64,000 nt of DNA from Larix kaempferi. Its lineage: Eukaryota; Streptophyta; Pinopsida; Pinales; Pinaceae. Numbering within the stretch: position 1 is the stretch's first letter; every line of letters begins with the position of its first letter. The stretch spans positions 1,071,001 through 1,135,000 of the forward strand of contig BSBM01000763.1 in NCBI GenBank assembly GCA_027924585.1, read 5' to 3'. Shown piece after piece: positions 22,530-35,038 of the stretch. Made by a program: the position numbers and the translations under genes. The notes under the pieces were generated by a model, which was given only the letters and a program-made list of their open reading frames with translations, made no database searches and was not told where the DNA came from.

Positions 22530-25500
22530 GAAGCCTCCATTTGCGTTTTTTTAGGCAATTTTTATTTGTTTTGATTCTTTGTTCGTTCAGGTTTCTGTGT
22601 CGTTGGTAGGTTGTCAGGTCCTTATAGAAAAATATTGAGTTTCTTGGCCTTTTACACTCATTTTTTGATAACCTATCCTTCCCTGTACGCGAGTTTGTAG
22701 TGGTTTACCCATGTGTACACACCACTATTAGTTAACTAGCCCACATACGTACGTTATTGTTCTTTGAACAGTTGCGTATAGATTCGGTTTAACCTTTTTT
22801 ATGGTGTTTGGTTGATGCTGTGTAATATCCCAACTTTTTGACTAACTATGTTATGACGTCATGTCAGGTTATAGCCCTAGTATATGTGATTTATTATGTT
22901 TGGCATAGCATTAGTATGTTTGATTTATTTCCTTTATGAGTTGATGTATTGGGCATCGACCCTAATTTGTTTCCTTGTTGCATATATGCAGAGCAGGAAA
23001 GCCGAATGAATAAACTATGTTGTATTTCGAGAAATGATTACAAAATTATGATATACTGAGATTACCTCTTTTGTTACATTATACTATGCAGAGCATGATT
23101 TACATGGTTGATTAGTTAGTGTGTTGAGCATGGACTCAGGAACACACAAAAGACCTATATACTGGGCCTAAGCCCCGATGTATTTAGATAATTTGATTTC
23201 ATACTAGGCCTAAGCCCTGATGTACGTTGAGTGTTGGGCATGAGCCCTGGAGCACTCCAAGCTTGAAAGAAATGATTACCGGATCCGAGGACAATTAAAT
23301 CTTCCTAGATGTGCCTCACAACCACATTCTAGCTCTAGCGTTGAGCAAAGGCTCTAGATTTGCATTAGCATAATGCCCATGTGAGATTGTTGAGTTGAAA
23401 GGATCTGAAGAGCACTTGGGGTTACTACATCTCAAGTGTTGAGTCGAAGAGGAATCTAAATAGCACTTGTGAGGCTTATCACAACTATTTTTGACTTGAT
23501 CAAATAAATATTATTATCATCATCTACTATGGGAACTACCATGTTCAAACGAGGGATCTGACATGCAAAGGGAGAGACTAGAGGTGCCTTACCAGCTTGC
23601 CGAAACTGTCCAAAGAAGTGGACCCTACCCTTAAAAGAATTTAAAAGAAGTATCATGTGAACCAAGTACTTAAAAATCCCCAAAGCTAAATACTATTATT
23701 AAAGAGCTTTTTAGAATAATATGGTTATTATTTATTCTTATGTATATATATATATATATATTTATGCATAAGTGGGCTGCCACTTTTTACCAAATGTTAT
23801 CTATTATTATTTAAAGGTGGAATTATAACTATGGCATTATTATTTTATTAAAAGGATTACAGATCAATACACTTAGTTAAAAACAAGTGAGAAGTCCTAG
23901 TCACAAATTTAGTAGCAGTTAATTAAACAAATAATATTTCTTTTATATATAATTTAAATTGTTTTAAAGAAACCAGTAAATTCCAATTGTCATCTTTCAA
24001 GATGTTCCTACTTAAGGAGGACAGACCCCAAAGATTGGGGGATGATCATCTTTTCCTTTTGGTATTATTGCGCCAAGAAGAACTCTCTGCCCAGAAGTGA
24101 ACTCTGTTCATAATTTTTACAGATCTGAACCAGCTATCACCTAAGGCCTCTACTTCTCGATTTGCATGTCAAAACTAGCTCGGGGGGATTCCTACTGAAC
24201 CAGGAACGGTTGTAGAATCATGGTTGGGAGGAACGTGGTAGTCCCAAGGTCATCTGTTCCAAGTTTCAGGTCAGCTAAGAGTCAGTATTTTTTTTCAGTA
24301 ACGAGTTGGTTGAGTGTGCAAGGTATTATCAGCAGGGTATTACTAGCAGGGACAGGCTACACGAATTAGCAGGTATGCGAGTTCCTAGAGAAATCTTCTC
24401 ATTAAATTATATTTTGTTTATAAATTCATTGTAAGAAAATAGTATAGATCGTTATATCAGTTCTAAATTTCAGATTCACCCCGAATCTATAGGTAAACAT
24501 ATGTCAAAAACTTTCAAGTATGGGTTCATCAAGCATTGCATAAATTCTTTAAAATCTAGTTACACATACTCTTCCTCAACTTGAAATAGATTATTTTTCG
24601 GTTAAAGAAATGATACGTTTATCTCCTACTGAAATCGATTTGACTTTCTATTTATTAGAAAATATTAGTCATCTTATTTAAACCATGTAGAATTCATTAT
24701 TCAAATATTTTTTCCCTTTAAGCCAAATACAGTTTCTACAGGAGTCTAGAAAAAGAGAAGTTTTTGTAAATCATGAACCACACACACACTTTTATTTGCA
24801 CTTAGCGATTCAATGTATTTTCATATATATACCTACAGGATCAAACGTCACCCAGCAAGTGAAAATCGTAGAGCAGGACACAATTTTATGGAAACCCTAG
24901 TTACTTTATTGATCAATGATTGAACCCCAGCGAGACCACCTACAAGCCTTCGAATTTCTTTTAAATCAAAGACTACAGCAAACAAGCCAACCCAGAATTT
25001 CTTTAACCACCGGCAACAAGGTTCCAATTCAAGACCAAATTCTATTGCCCATTCTCTATCGATCTATTTCAGTTTCCCTATCAAACCACATGTATACCAT
25101 ATTTTAAACAAACCATTAGACAGCCTGAGAACTTCTTTTACTTTCTTTTCAACATACAGACATACGATAGCTACCTATAGGAAAACATTCTTTAATACAC
25201 AATTAGCAAACTCCGGAAGGGGGCAATGAACAAAACCCATAATCGCATTATAGCTACATTACCAAATAAGAAAAAAACGAAGTAAGTTAAAGTCTTCATC
25301 ATCATACCATTCAACACATCACATTTCACCATGATCGAAAGGAACAAATAAACCCAGTATGGGCGCAACTCATAAAATGGTTATACATCGATACAGTTCG
25401 GGAGCAAAACCCCAGCGTGCAAACTCTTTTAATTTATACAAATACAGAGTATACGAAAGTTCAGCATTACATTTTGTTATGGATTATTCCCGAATCTTGC

Positions 25501-27352
25501 CCACAAAAAAAACATAAATCATAGGGCTTAGACCAACATAGATTGAAACCCTTGAAATCTTCTCAACTATGCCAGGTCTTATTTCAACCATACTATACTC
25601 ATAAAACTTCGTTAATCCAGGTAGCTACATTGAAACCCCATCTTGTCTGGGCCAACCAATAGGTGACTATTAGACCTCCCCAAATCGAATCAGTAAGCCT
25701 ATGGCTTACGGGGGTCTCACCCAAAAACAACCAGGACAAATGCATACACACAACGACAGAGCTGCAGAAGATAGGGCTCGAAGAAGGGAAGCCAGACTCA
25801 CAATTTTCGTGCCTCCTTGAATCCTGGTAGATCCCTTACCAGAGCATTTTCTTTCTACCTGTCACAAACGATACACAAAATAGGTTAGTAACCGTATTGT
25901 ATCTCATACAGTAGAAGCAGGATAAAATCATCAGTCGTGGAGAAGAAATCACTCATTACCTGGGTAGAGCAGGGTCGATGTATGCCATATACGAGCTTAA
26001 CATTTAACCAACAGACTGACCACGAGCAGAGCTTGGGTCATTACTCAACATAGTAACCATATCCACGAAGTGTAGAACAAAATGATGGATAAGTCGAATG
26101 CTAGAGTGATGGGAAAAAGCCCCAAATCATTTCCCCAAAACCCTCGTGTCAAGCTTTCTTCCACACTCAATTAAAGTGCATTAATGATACACCAAACTCA
26201 TCTTAGTGGAGGCGAAATGTTTTGGCAACAAGTCTATAGTGGAGTCATGGAGTCAACCCTGTTACAAATTCAAAGGGTTTGATTATTTCTTACACTAAGC
26301 CCATAGGCATAACCTTTGAAACAATACACCTTCGTTTAGTTCACCATAAGCCAATAGTCATGAACCCTATCATGGGTAGTCTTTCATGATATTAATTCCC
26401 CATGGTAGTGGGATCACCACCCATCTCTAACACCATAGCAATTATATGGGACTTAGTACTAGCAATGATCGAAGTGCCAAACATTAGAGGTAAAACTCGC
26501 CTATATACTTCACCTATAAAACAGAAAGATAATACAGGACATTAGCAAGATGCTAAGTGAGTCCCGCAATTATTACTCTTACCCATACCTCCCAGCAGTC
26601 CTACCGAGGTCTGTAATTACCATTCCTGGGGTATTATAATAAACCACCAAGGAAATAACATACGTCAACAAGCAGCTCAAGGTGCAATAGATAATCACAA
26701 TTAAAAACATTGATTCTTAAAAATAGTAAAAAGTATTATTACATTTACATTTTCAACAAATAAGTGCAATCATATCATTTCCACATCGCTTTTGCAACAA
26801 CTTAAATTTACACATAAGATTTGACCTTGTAAACCATCAGTCTTAGACTAACAAGTATTTTCGTGCAATCATGTATGTTTTAATGATGTTAGATTTATGA
26901 ATGAATCTTTTACTGTAAATTGGCGAATATTGCAGACAGGGAAAAATTTTAAATTTTTGATATTTTTGGGACATTACATGTTGGGTGAGTTATGGGTGTT
27001 CCTGAGTCTTGCTCGGACTATGTCCTGACTGTCTCGTACCTTTTTAGTGACTGGAAGCTCATGTTTCTTTGTGTTTTTGAGAAACTGGTTTTCTAACCAT
27101 TTTTCTTTCTTATAGCCCATTGGCTTAGTTGAGTCTTTCTTTTTGGGTTTTGTTGGGTTATCTACACTGCATTCTCTGCATTCTTTTCTAAAAAGTATTG
27201 ATTCTACTTGCATTTTCATTCATTTATATCAAAAAAAAAAAAAAAAATTGTTGCATTTTCATTCATTTATAGTACAAATACAAAAAAACAAAATTTCTTT
27301 ATGTATTTGCACTTCACATTAGAGTGCTTGTGCCTTGATTAGGGATTTTTGT
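22530..27352 (+). other. Leader of the Tat/Ogre-type element, split by a solo LTR
   Basis: 22,530-22,820 and 26,979-27,352 are T-rich non-coding sequence that read as one leader once the 4.2-kb solo LTR is removed. An A-tract (27,230-27,247) sits between two copies of TTGCATTTTCATTCATTTAT. The frame on the minus strand at 26,974-27,219 is not recognisable. Confidence 0.4.
22821..26978 (+). repeat. Solo LTR of a long-LTR gypsy family, plus orientation
   Basis: It starts TGTAATATCCCAAC, ends TTTTGGGACATTACA, and is flanked by TGCTG (22,816-22,820) and TGTTG (26,979-26,983), a likely 5-bp target duplication with one later change. Its last 40 bases resemble the end of the right gypsy LTR at 61,954, and the GGTTGGGAGGAACGTGG landmark is at 24,223. 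It holds a (TA)n tract near 23,743-23,762 and no coding motif. Confidence 0.65.
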
Positions 27353-27880
27353 TGTAACCTACCCAAATTTCTGAAAATTATTATTTTATTTGCAAAATAA
27401 TTTATGTTAAATTTAATTACAAAGTTTTGTAATTATGATCAGTTTTGATCAAGGATGACTGTAACTAGTGAATATTATTATTTAAAAAAATTAATTAGGA
27501 GACAAACACCCAAGCGGACTGTTAAATGAGTGTTCACTGACCCACCAGGAGGAATGGAAGTTGTTGGAAGGTATGGGACAGATGGCAGGAATTGCATCAC
27601 ACCACTAGCTATTGGTTATGGGACAAATACCCCTAAAAATGTGGCATTATCCCCGAGGTGGAGGGAGTGAGTAGGCAGTTCATTTAATGACCCAGTAACA
27701 TCTGAAAAGGCCTAGGAAGCCTACAAAAGGCAGATTCGAATTTAGTAGGTAGCTCTTACACAAATATTTCTGTAGAATATTTCCCTCATGTGCATCAAGT
27801 GATCACTGAGAGATTCGAATTATGGAGTCTAGTTGTGAGTGCAATCTTAACTCTGCGTATTGCTGAGAAAAACCAGAGAT
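27353..27880 (+). repeat. 5' LTR of the right gypsy element, first part
   Basis: 528 bases before the CACTA insertion, including CTACAAAAGGCAG near 27,731, which could be a weak TATA-like region. No coding potential. Confidence 0.65.
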
Positions 27881-27911
27881 CACTACAACATTTTGACCCT
27901 AAATCTGATGG
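27881..27911 (+). repeat. CACTA left terminal inverted repeat
   Basis: 31 bases starting CACTACAACATTTTG, preceded by GAT. Confidence 0.9.
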
Positions 27912-27969
27912 TTGTATTGTCGGATTTTTGACATTTCCATGTCGTATGTATGACACTATGATTTTTTTT

Positions 27970-28395
27970 AGGCGTCGCTGGTTTGTCATCGGTTATCCGA
28001 CAGCCCTCCAAGCCGTCGTTTCAGCGACGGTTAATAATCCCGTCGGTTAACCGATGCCTAGGCGAGGTGTCAGTTAACCGATGCAAATCAAGCGACGCCT
28101 AGAACAATTTAAAAAAACAAACCGACGGCTTCTTGTTGTCGATCAAATGCTCCACGACGTTGGTTAACTGATGGCATGTAGATGTTATAGGTGTCGGTGA
28201 ACTGACAGTCCGTAGATGTTGTAGGTGTCAGTTAACCGTCTGTTTTTGGATGTTATAGGTGTCGTTTAACCGATAGTCGCTAGATGTTCTAGGGGTCGGT
28301 TAACCGACATGCTGTAGATGTTCTAGGTGTCGGTTAACCGACAATATGCTAGGTGTCGGTTAACCGACAATATGCTAGGTGTCGGTTAAGCGACA
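27970..28395. repeat. CACTA left subterminal repeats (GTCGGTTAACCGAC)
   Basis: About a dozen copies or variants of the palindromic GTCGGTTAACCGAC are spaced 20-45 bases apart, several in a unit TAGATGTTCTAGGTGTCGGT. Subterminal arrays in both orientations are where CACTA accessory proteins of the TnpA type bind in En/Spm; binding here is inference. Confidence 0.82.
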
Positions 28396-28428
28396 GGCTA
28401 TAAACATTTTTTTTAAAAATAGCGGAGC

Positions 28429-28560
28429 GGAAAATAGGATATCATACATTTCTGTACGGGTATCCATTTTCCGTTGAGATGTGACGGGTGCTACGTGGTT
28501 GTCGCTGAGTGGAAGCAGAAAATGGATACCCGTACAGAAATGTACGATATCCTATTTTCC
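28429..28560. repeat. Near-perfect foldback: 42-bp arms, 48-bp loop
   Basis: 28,429-28,470 and 28,519-28,560 are inverted copies with a single mismatch. The loop (TTGAGATGTGACGGGTGC...) and arm ends recur, with a decayed stem, at 40,199-40,296, so this is a repeat family. It lies just inside the CACTA subterminal array and upstream of the gene at 28,887. Transcribed, it would form a 42-bp duplex. Confidence 0.9.
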
Positions 28561-28566
28561 GTTGCG

Positions 28567-28744
28567 GTCTAGATTAACATGATAACTCGCAGGTATTAGC
28601 GGTCTAGGGTATTAATTTTTTAAGACCGCTGAAAGACTGTTTCCGCCATTTCTGCTAACTCACAGGTCTAGGAACTAAATAAGGAGGCTCCACCGTACAT
28701 GTTACCATCAAAGACCACTGAAAGACTGTTTCTGCCATTTCTGC
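28567..28744. repeat. 89-bp tandem duplication upstream of the 28.9-kb gene
   Basis: AAGACC(G/A)CTGAAAGACTGTTTC occurs at 28,622 and 28,711; the shared AACTC(G/A)CAGGT and GTCTAGG motifs precede it in both units. Confidence 0.8.
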
Positions 28745-28886
28745 TCGGATGTCAAGGTTTGATTGGTTCGGCTGCTACAGATACCAGATATTCTATCAAC
28801 ATTTGAACTGTGAGTAACTACAGTCAGCCCTTACCCTCAGGTACACAATTTCTGAGTATTCCTCTGTTGAATTACATGCTTTCACC

Positions 28887-31454
28887 ATGTTTACCACTGT
28901 AAAAACCTTAGATTCCTCCGAAGACCTGATTTCTGACCATTTCTGGGATGTATATGACCCAATTTCAAAACCCATTGATATCATTACCAATCACAATGAC
29001 CTCAGTACTGCTTCCCTTGTCAATTCCGAGTTCCATACCAAATTGTACAGTAGTTTGATCCCTTCTACGTCATTGTATCCTTTACCTAGTTGCCCGGAAT
29101 TTGTATCCTTATGTGCTGAAAAATTTTCAACCTCAGAGGGAGTAATTATGAATTACCAAGGTGACCAAATTATCTGCAAAGTAGACCCTCAAACCCTTAG
29201 GGAAACCCTGAAATATTCTGCTGATTTCGTTTCAACTTCTATCTCTTTTAATGAAGCTGAAATATCCCAGATTTACAAGAAATTTTCTAGTGAGGATAAA
29301 GAATGAATGTATCAGAAGGTTTTGTTAAAACCAGTGGAGAACTTGTCTGTTCCTTTTTCATCTAAACTTTGTTTACCAGTTATTGCTGCCACTGTAACCC
29401 TATTAAGTCAAATTTTAGGGTCAGACACTAGTTCGGAGGTAACTGAAGCAATGTTAGGAATTTTCCTATACCTAGATAGACCTGGAACAACACCCCTTAG
29501 GTTTGATGAATATTTTGCCAAAGAAATGTGTTTTCAGTTGTCCAATTTCTCTAAAATCTATCATTTCAGGTATCAGGCATACTTATATGCTTTGATAATT
29601 CATGCTAAGTTAGGAGCACTAGCCATTATAGACTCAGAAACCTTCAAGGAATGGCCTCCTTCTTCACCATTTTACCATGCCTGGTCTTATGCCAAATTCA
29701 TGCATTTGATCGTACTTGATCTATTCAGAGTGTTTAATCCAGAGATCAGCAGAATTTCAAATGACTTGAAAGAAATCCTAAACCCTGATTTGATTGGAGA
29801 TTGGTTCCTGGAAAAAAACTTCTCCCTTGTCAGAGTCTTTGGATTCACTGGATCACCATACGTGTTGCCTATATTTTTAACTACCAGTGTATTTTTTTTA
29901 GAGGTAATGAGGCAAAGGATCTTTGCATATAAAGAACATTTCACTGCCCCATCATTGAAAAGGAGTTCATGGATAAAATATCCTATGACTGTGGGAAATT
30001 TCATTTTAAATAAGGAAGCAGCATTACCCATTATTGAAGAAGTTCTGAAGCAGCTTGATTTCCCTCAAGTACCACCTGTAAAATATGACCCTAAACATGT
30101 TATTTCACAAAGGAGACAGGAGTATGGCAGAGGTATATTTCAGCACAGTCAGGCTGAAACTTGGATGGGAGAGGCCAATTCTCTTATATATGATCAGATT
30201 TGGATCAGTGAGCCTTTAAAGGAGATTGTAGAGGCTAGAGATAATATAGATTTTTCACAGTCAAATACTGCACAGGGAAAAGTGGAGCAGATATCTACCA
30301 AGAAAAGGTCAGAACCAGAGGCCACAGAGATGGATACAAAGGAACCTAAGACATCTAAAAAGCTGAAAACTGCCATGGGTACAGAGATCATTGATGTTGA
30401 GTTGATAAGGGATCTAGTTATCACCCCTACTATTATTCGAGAAGAAGTATCAAAGACCAGAGTTGAAAATACTACTGCAAAACCTAAAGAAAGCAATAAA
30501 CCACCCCCTGTACCGGTCGTGCAATACAAGAAATATAGCTATGCTGCAGCTGCTGAAGGTCAATTTCAAAACAAGCAGAGTCTCCTCAAACATTACATTG
30601 ATCAGAGAAATGAGTCTGTGATGTAAGAGCAAAAAAAATTGAATCAACTCAAAGAAAAATCTGATATGAAGACAACATTGATGACAGTGAGGGATTCAGC
30701 AACTGGATCTTTAAGTTTGGCCATCACTGATGATGAAAATGCTTCTGAGATTGGTTTAGAAATGGATCAATTACCAACTCCTGACAAGATTTGGTTGCAC
30801 AAACAAGCCAGTGAAGTCCTTTATGCTGACTTGACTAGGGAGACCTTGGCACATAAGAATGCAGTGCAGAAAATAAAAAAATTGGAAGCTCACCTGAAGC
30901 AGGAGAAAGCTGCAAACAAAGCATGGTCTACATAGGTGGCTTATTTACAATCTGAGTTGGCTTCATATAAAGAGTTTCCACCTGCACAAGGGGCAGAAAC
31001 CCAGCCAACAGTCAAAGTCAAAACTGTTAAGACAGTTAGAAGGAGGGCTAAAGGGGTAAATGTTAATGTTGATACTACACCTTCACCTAATTTGGTTAAG
31101 TTGCATGAAGAGATAGCTGGTTTGAATGCAAAGGCTGTGGAAGATAATGCCAAAATTCTAGTCCTTCAGGAGCAGAAAGAGGCATCGGAGAAAGAGAAAG
31201 GTAAATTGCTTCAAGAAATTGAACAATTGAAATCAAACAGGGGAACTAGTCCTTTGTCACCAATGGACCAGATCATACATGACATTGCAGATATGTCTAT
31301 ACATGAAGCTGAAATTGAGAATTTCAAGGAGAAGGTTTCAGACTTACAGGACACAATATCTGAACTTAAACTGCAGATTGAAGAGATTAAAGCTCAGGAT
31401 ACTAGAGAGCAGGAAATCATGAGAAGCTGTTGGAACTTCCCTCAAATACCTTGA
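28887..31454 (+). pseudogene. Unassigned 855-codon frame with three in-frame stops
   Basis: One uninterrupted phase runs from ATG 28,887 to TGA 31,452-31,454, broken only by TGA (29,304), TAA (30,624) and TAG (30,933). I do not recognise the family. The first 480 residues or so are globular and rich in Phe, Leu and Tyr (for example FYHAWSYAKFMHLIVLDLF). Next comes a Lys/Glu-rich hinge with nuclear-localisation-like patches (TKKRSEPE, TSKKLKT) and a Pro stretch (KPPPVPVV). The last 270 residues or so are mostly predicted coiled coil (QEQKEASEKEKGKLLQEIEQ). The globular-plus-coiled-coil plan resembles the gene pair at 36.7 and 51.8 kb, but I see no sequence similarity. It sits between the CACTA left end and the TnpA-like gene. 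It could be CACTA cargo, a gag-like retroelement protein or a captured host gene. Confidence 0.6.
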
Positions 31455-32158
31455 AAATACACTTTTGTTACAGCTATAACTAGGAGAATATCAACAGTAG
31501 AGGTCAGGAACAACAGAGTTCTACACGCATAGCAATTGCAAGAGGAAGCATACTACACATATAGTACACATGTCATCCATTCATACCAAGCCCTTACATA
31601 CATAACTACATATGACAGAATATTCAAAAGCAAGTCTCAGCTATGCATAAGTCAGTGTTATGGGCAATTTCAATCAAAGCCACCACATATATTAAATTAT
31701 TAATTTAAAAATAGGACAAAAATACAAGGCTTACCGTATTGTATTTCTCGATCATCACAAGTCCTCACTGGGTTTGTTGACAACATGACCTTGTGCTGGT
31801 TAACAGGAGAATCTAGGGTCTTCTATACCCTGGGACAGATGAAATGGTTTAAAGAATGACAAATCACCATTATTTAGATTTGCAAGCTCCACCTTATGAA
31901 CGTCTAATGACAACCCACTAATCATATTAGCAAACCAATTCCATATTATCAATGGTGAGAACTACCATGAAATTTACCTTAGGAACTTTGTTAGTTGCAA
32001 CACACTAAGACCATATAAAACCTCAATACCTCTAATACAGGCCTGTTGTTCATCCACTGGCTTTCATCTATTTCTTGGGAATGATTTACTGAACCCTTCT
32101 TTTCTACTTCACATTGAAAAATCAATAGAAAACCTAAATTAAATTTAAGGATGGGTAC
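31455..32158. other. Non-coding stretch in the CACTA element
   Basis: AT-rich sequence between the 28.9-kb gene and the LRR-like exon. I see no gene, repeat or regulatory motif I can support. Confidence 0.5.
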
Positions 32159-32305
32159 CTCTTCATATTTGTGGATTTGGAGCCGGATGTAGAGTTTGCA
32201 AAAGATGTTGAGGTATTGATGCACAGAATGGATTCCAACGATCCTCATCCTGAGACTTTGAAGATCTTCCAAACCAGAAAGCTCCAGCCCATCAAGATTC
32301 TCACT
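32159..32305 (-). pseudogene. Isolated LRR-like exon, probably captured
   Basis: A 147-base frame is bounded by a good acceptor (TTTCTTTAAACTACAG, exon from 32,305) and donor (GAAGAG|GTACC, exon to 32,159), with 49 codons in phase 0 at both ends and no stop. The start, ENLDGLELSGLEDLQSLRMR, has the leucine spacing of plant leucine-rich repeats; the second half is less typical. No neighbouring exon of the same gene is visible on either side, so it looks like a host exon picked up by the CACTA element. Part of a longer intron-rich gene with unrecognised exons is the alternative. Confidence 0.4.
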
Positions 32306-32405
32306 CTGTAGTTTAAAGAAAATGCATGTCTACAATTAGCTAGAAGAAAGAAACATTGTAATAATGTGAAGTATCATAAAGAAACATTGTAATAATGCAT
32401 ACATT

Positions 32406-32520
32406 TTACCTTATTGAGCTCCTCTCTATTTCGAGAATAGTTTAATATTCTCTACTAAACAAAGCCAACCACGTGAAGGTGGAAGCTCATATGGCCCCTT
32501 CCCCCCCTCACATCACTCTC
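32406..32520. repeat. Internal CACTA repeat, partner at 46,175-46,290
   Basis: Both copies share GAATAT..TTAATATTCTCTACT, CCAC(G/A)TGAAGGTGGAAGCTCAT and a C-rich tract before CTCACATCAC, in the same orientation. They lie near the 3' sides of the two CACTA genes. Function unknown. Confidence 0.75.
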
Positions 32521-32867
32521 AATTCCCCATACCCAATGCACGTGCTTGGAAATAAATGATCTTTTGTGCGAACATCGTGAGTTTCTTGTCTTAAAGGAAT
32601 TACGTGCATTCGATCATTAATTAGTTTATAGCATTCATTAATTAACTCATTCATTCATTCATTCGTACATAGAAAAAAATACATAGTTGAAGACATTACT
32701 CCATAATATCAAAAATAATATCTGAGGACAATGCATAAAAAAATAATGTAATAGTGTACTTATTACAATCACTACTTTTTTTGACACTTTTTTCTATCCA
32801 CAAATTCTCTAAGTGTGACATCCTCTTCTACCAATTGTTTTTTGTTTCCTATGCCCTCCGTAGCTAC

Positions 32868-35038
32868 CTATGATCGTGTTTGTCGATGGGTCGTGTGCTC
32901 ATGATGTGTATGCGGCTGCTGTAAGGTGCCAGAATGTACTGGAAAAATGAAGAAATATTAACTGCTTGACGTGTTTTTACTATTATAATCATTGTAAGTC
33001 CTTCATTAAGAAAAAACATTAGAGCGGTGCTTTGTACCTGGCAAATCATGGGTGACATGAATTTCCTGCGTTTGATCTTCTGCTACTGCCTCAAGTTGCA
33101 CATGAAGACCCTCTGCATTAAAACATCAACACTTACAACAATATAGTATTTGCAATTTAATATTTGAGACTTTAATCCATGCTAGTTTCTTTTTAACACT
33201 AGCATATTTATTTCCTGGATTTCGATCAACATGAACTTCAATATCTCTTTCTCCTCCATCCTCTGCATTTTCTCTACTTTCGTTGTGCAGCTTAACACAA
33301 AGAGACTCAATATTTTATGTACTAGTTTATTAATGAATATAGAACACAATGAATCAAGCTTAAATAGAATTTGTTTATTGTAGTTACCTGTTCGCAGGAT
33401 GGATCACTGGAAGAATTTGCTTGGCTACCACGGCTGCTTGTTCGATGTTCAACAACACCTGAAAACCCGCGTTGGTAGCCGATCCTCATGTCTTCCTCCG
33501 TTGGCAAATCGTGGAATCTTTGAGCCTCTAATTTTCAATTAGATCATCATTGTTGTTGTTATATCATCATGAAAACAATTTTAAATGCAATCTATAATTT
33601 CTATACAATAAAATAATTATTGATCATACTTACGATTCGTGCTTGCAGGCTGGAATATCCACCAGGGCGAAGCTTGTGTTGCCCATGTTTTTCTATTCTT
33701 GCCTGGGTGGCCTTCGACGTATCTGGTATCCTATAAAAGTATTTTTAAATACATTAGACATTGCAAAAAAATGGAAAATAAAGTGTAATAAACATATAAT
33801 TGCATTGCTGAAAGTATTGCATACTTTCTAGCTGACTCGGGTACTGGCTTGCCCGCTATTTTCGCAGCTTTCTCCCTTGCATCATCCAGCAAGCCTTTCC
33901 ACTCCATTGTTGGAATCATCGGAGGGTGCTCATACTTTGGATTATTTGCTAAGTTGTTTCGATATTGCTCCCGTACATAATGTAAATGTTGGCCAGCTTT
34001 TTCGAGAACCTTTTTTTGGTTGAAGGTTTCGGCACCAAAAAACCCAACCAAGTGAGCAATAAGCTCATCTTTCAAAACTTTACTCTGCCGGTTCCACCAT
34101 GTGCGGATAGTGGGCCCAAACAGCTCTAAAGACCAATCATTAAGATGTTTATAAAAGACATCATTTCCTACAAAAACGAGTATGTGTTAATTAGTGTAAA
34201 AAGAATGATGCATAATTACATTCCAATAAAATTATAATATATAGTTAAAACATTTTGTAAATAGTACCTGGAATCTTCTCCATCTTGTAGGGAATGAGAT
34301 CTTCGTCCACCAAAAAAGTAGTCTCAAATGTTCCCGTGCTAGTGACATGGAAAGATCCAGGAAATGTTGGGACGACAGCATCAAAGTCATGCTCTTCTCC
34401 ATGTACTGGCCCCTGATCCTCATCGGCACTCGCGTGTTCCGTCTGGGGTGTCTCATTTTGTGTTTCTGACTGGCCAGATTGCAACGATACATGATCAGTG
34501 GCGAAGGGGGTGTCAGGCTCAATGGTACCAGCATGCCTCTCACCGGGGAAAAAATATTCCTGTAGAAACAAATAATATATTAGTTACTCATATACGAATA
34601 GGAAAAAAAATTGCATTTGGAATAGACTTATAATGAAAGAGTTTGCAGCTTACATCCAAGCACTTTACTTTAAGCAACACACGATCTATCTTTGCTTGAG
34701 TCTCATCCCGCGTCATTTGCATATTCGATATAAGCAGATTGATGACCTCCTGATTTAATTTTGTTTTTGCTTTTTGAACTGCATCCCGGATATTCTTTGA
34801 ATTCTTGAGGTCAACATCATCAAGAATGTGCCCCAAATCCATATCCTTTGGATCCATCTATAGATATGTATCATCCGACATAAAAATAGAAAACATTAAT
34901 ATCAATTTGAAATCATTCATATAATTAGATAACATAAATATGTATAAATACAGTTTCTGAAATTCACAATGTGCTATATACCTGTTCATGACCTGATGAG
35001 CGTGGCGTGCTAACATCTGTCGACATATCATCTGTCAT
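32868..35038 (-). CDS. TnpA/Transposase_24-like CACTA accessory protein, nine exons, no internal stop
   Basis: A phase-consistent GT-AG model: exons 35,038-34,982; 34,857-34,654; 34,559-34,268; 34,167-33,825; 33,730-33,634; 33,525-33,388; 33,290-33,200; 33,112-33,038; 32,938-32,868. The sum is 1,368 bases, 455 residues plus TAG. Exons 1-2 give an acidic, helical start (MTDDMSTDV, MDPKDMDLGHI) and exon 3 a Glu/Thr-rich linker. Exons 4-5 carry the Transposase_24-like block: TWWNRQSK, VREQYRNNLANNPKYEHPP, EWKGLLDDA, then RIEKHGQHKLRPGGYSSL. The tail is acidic and low-complexity. In En/Spm, TnpA binds subterminal repeats and aids excision; that role here is inference. The frame stays open after the stop as far as 32,772, so the TAG could be a late mutation. 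It lies downstream of the TNP2 gene, as in En/Spm. Confidence 0.78.

Noticed and set aside
23743-23762. (TA)n tract as an origin or regulatory site
   Set aside because: Simple-sequence DNA inside a solo LTR; the same holds for 56,301-56,326.
27790-28050. 86-residue plus-strand frame across the CACTA left end
   Set aside because: It spans the insertion junction and the subterminal palindromes, so it cannot be an old gene.
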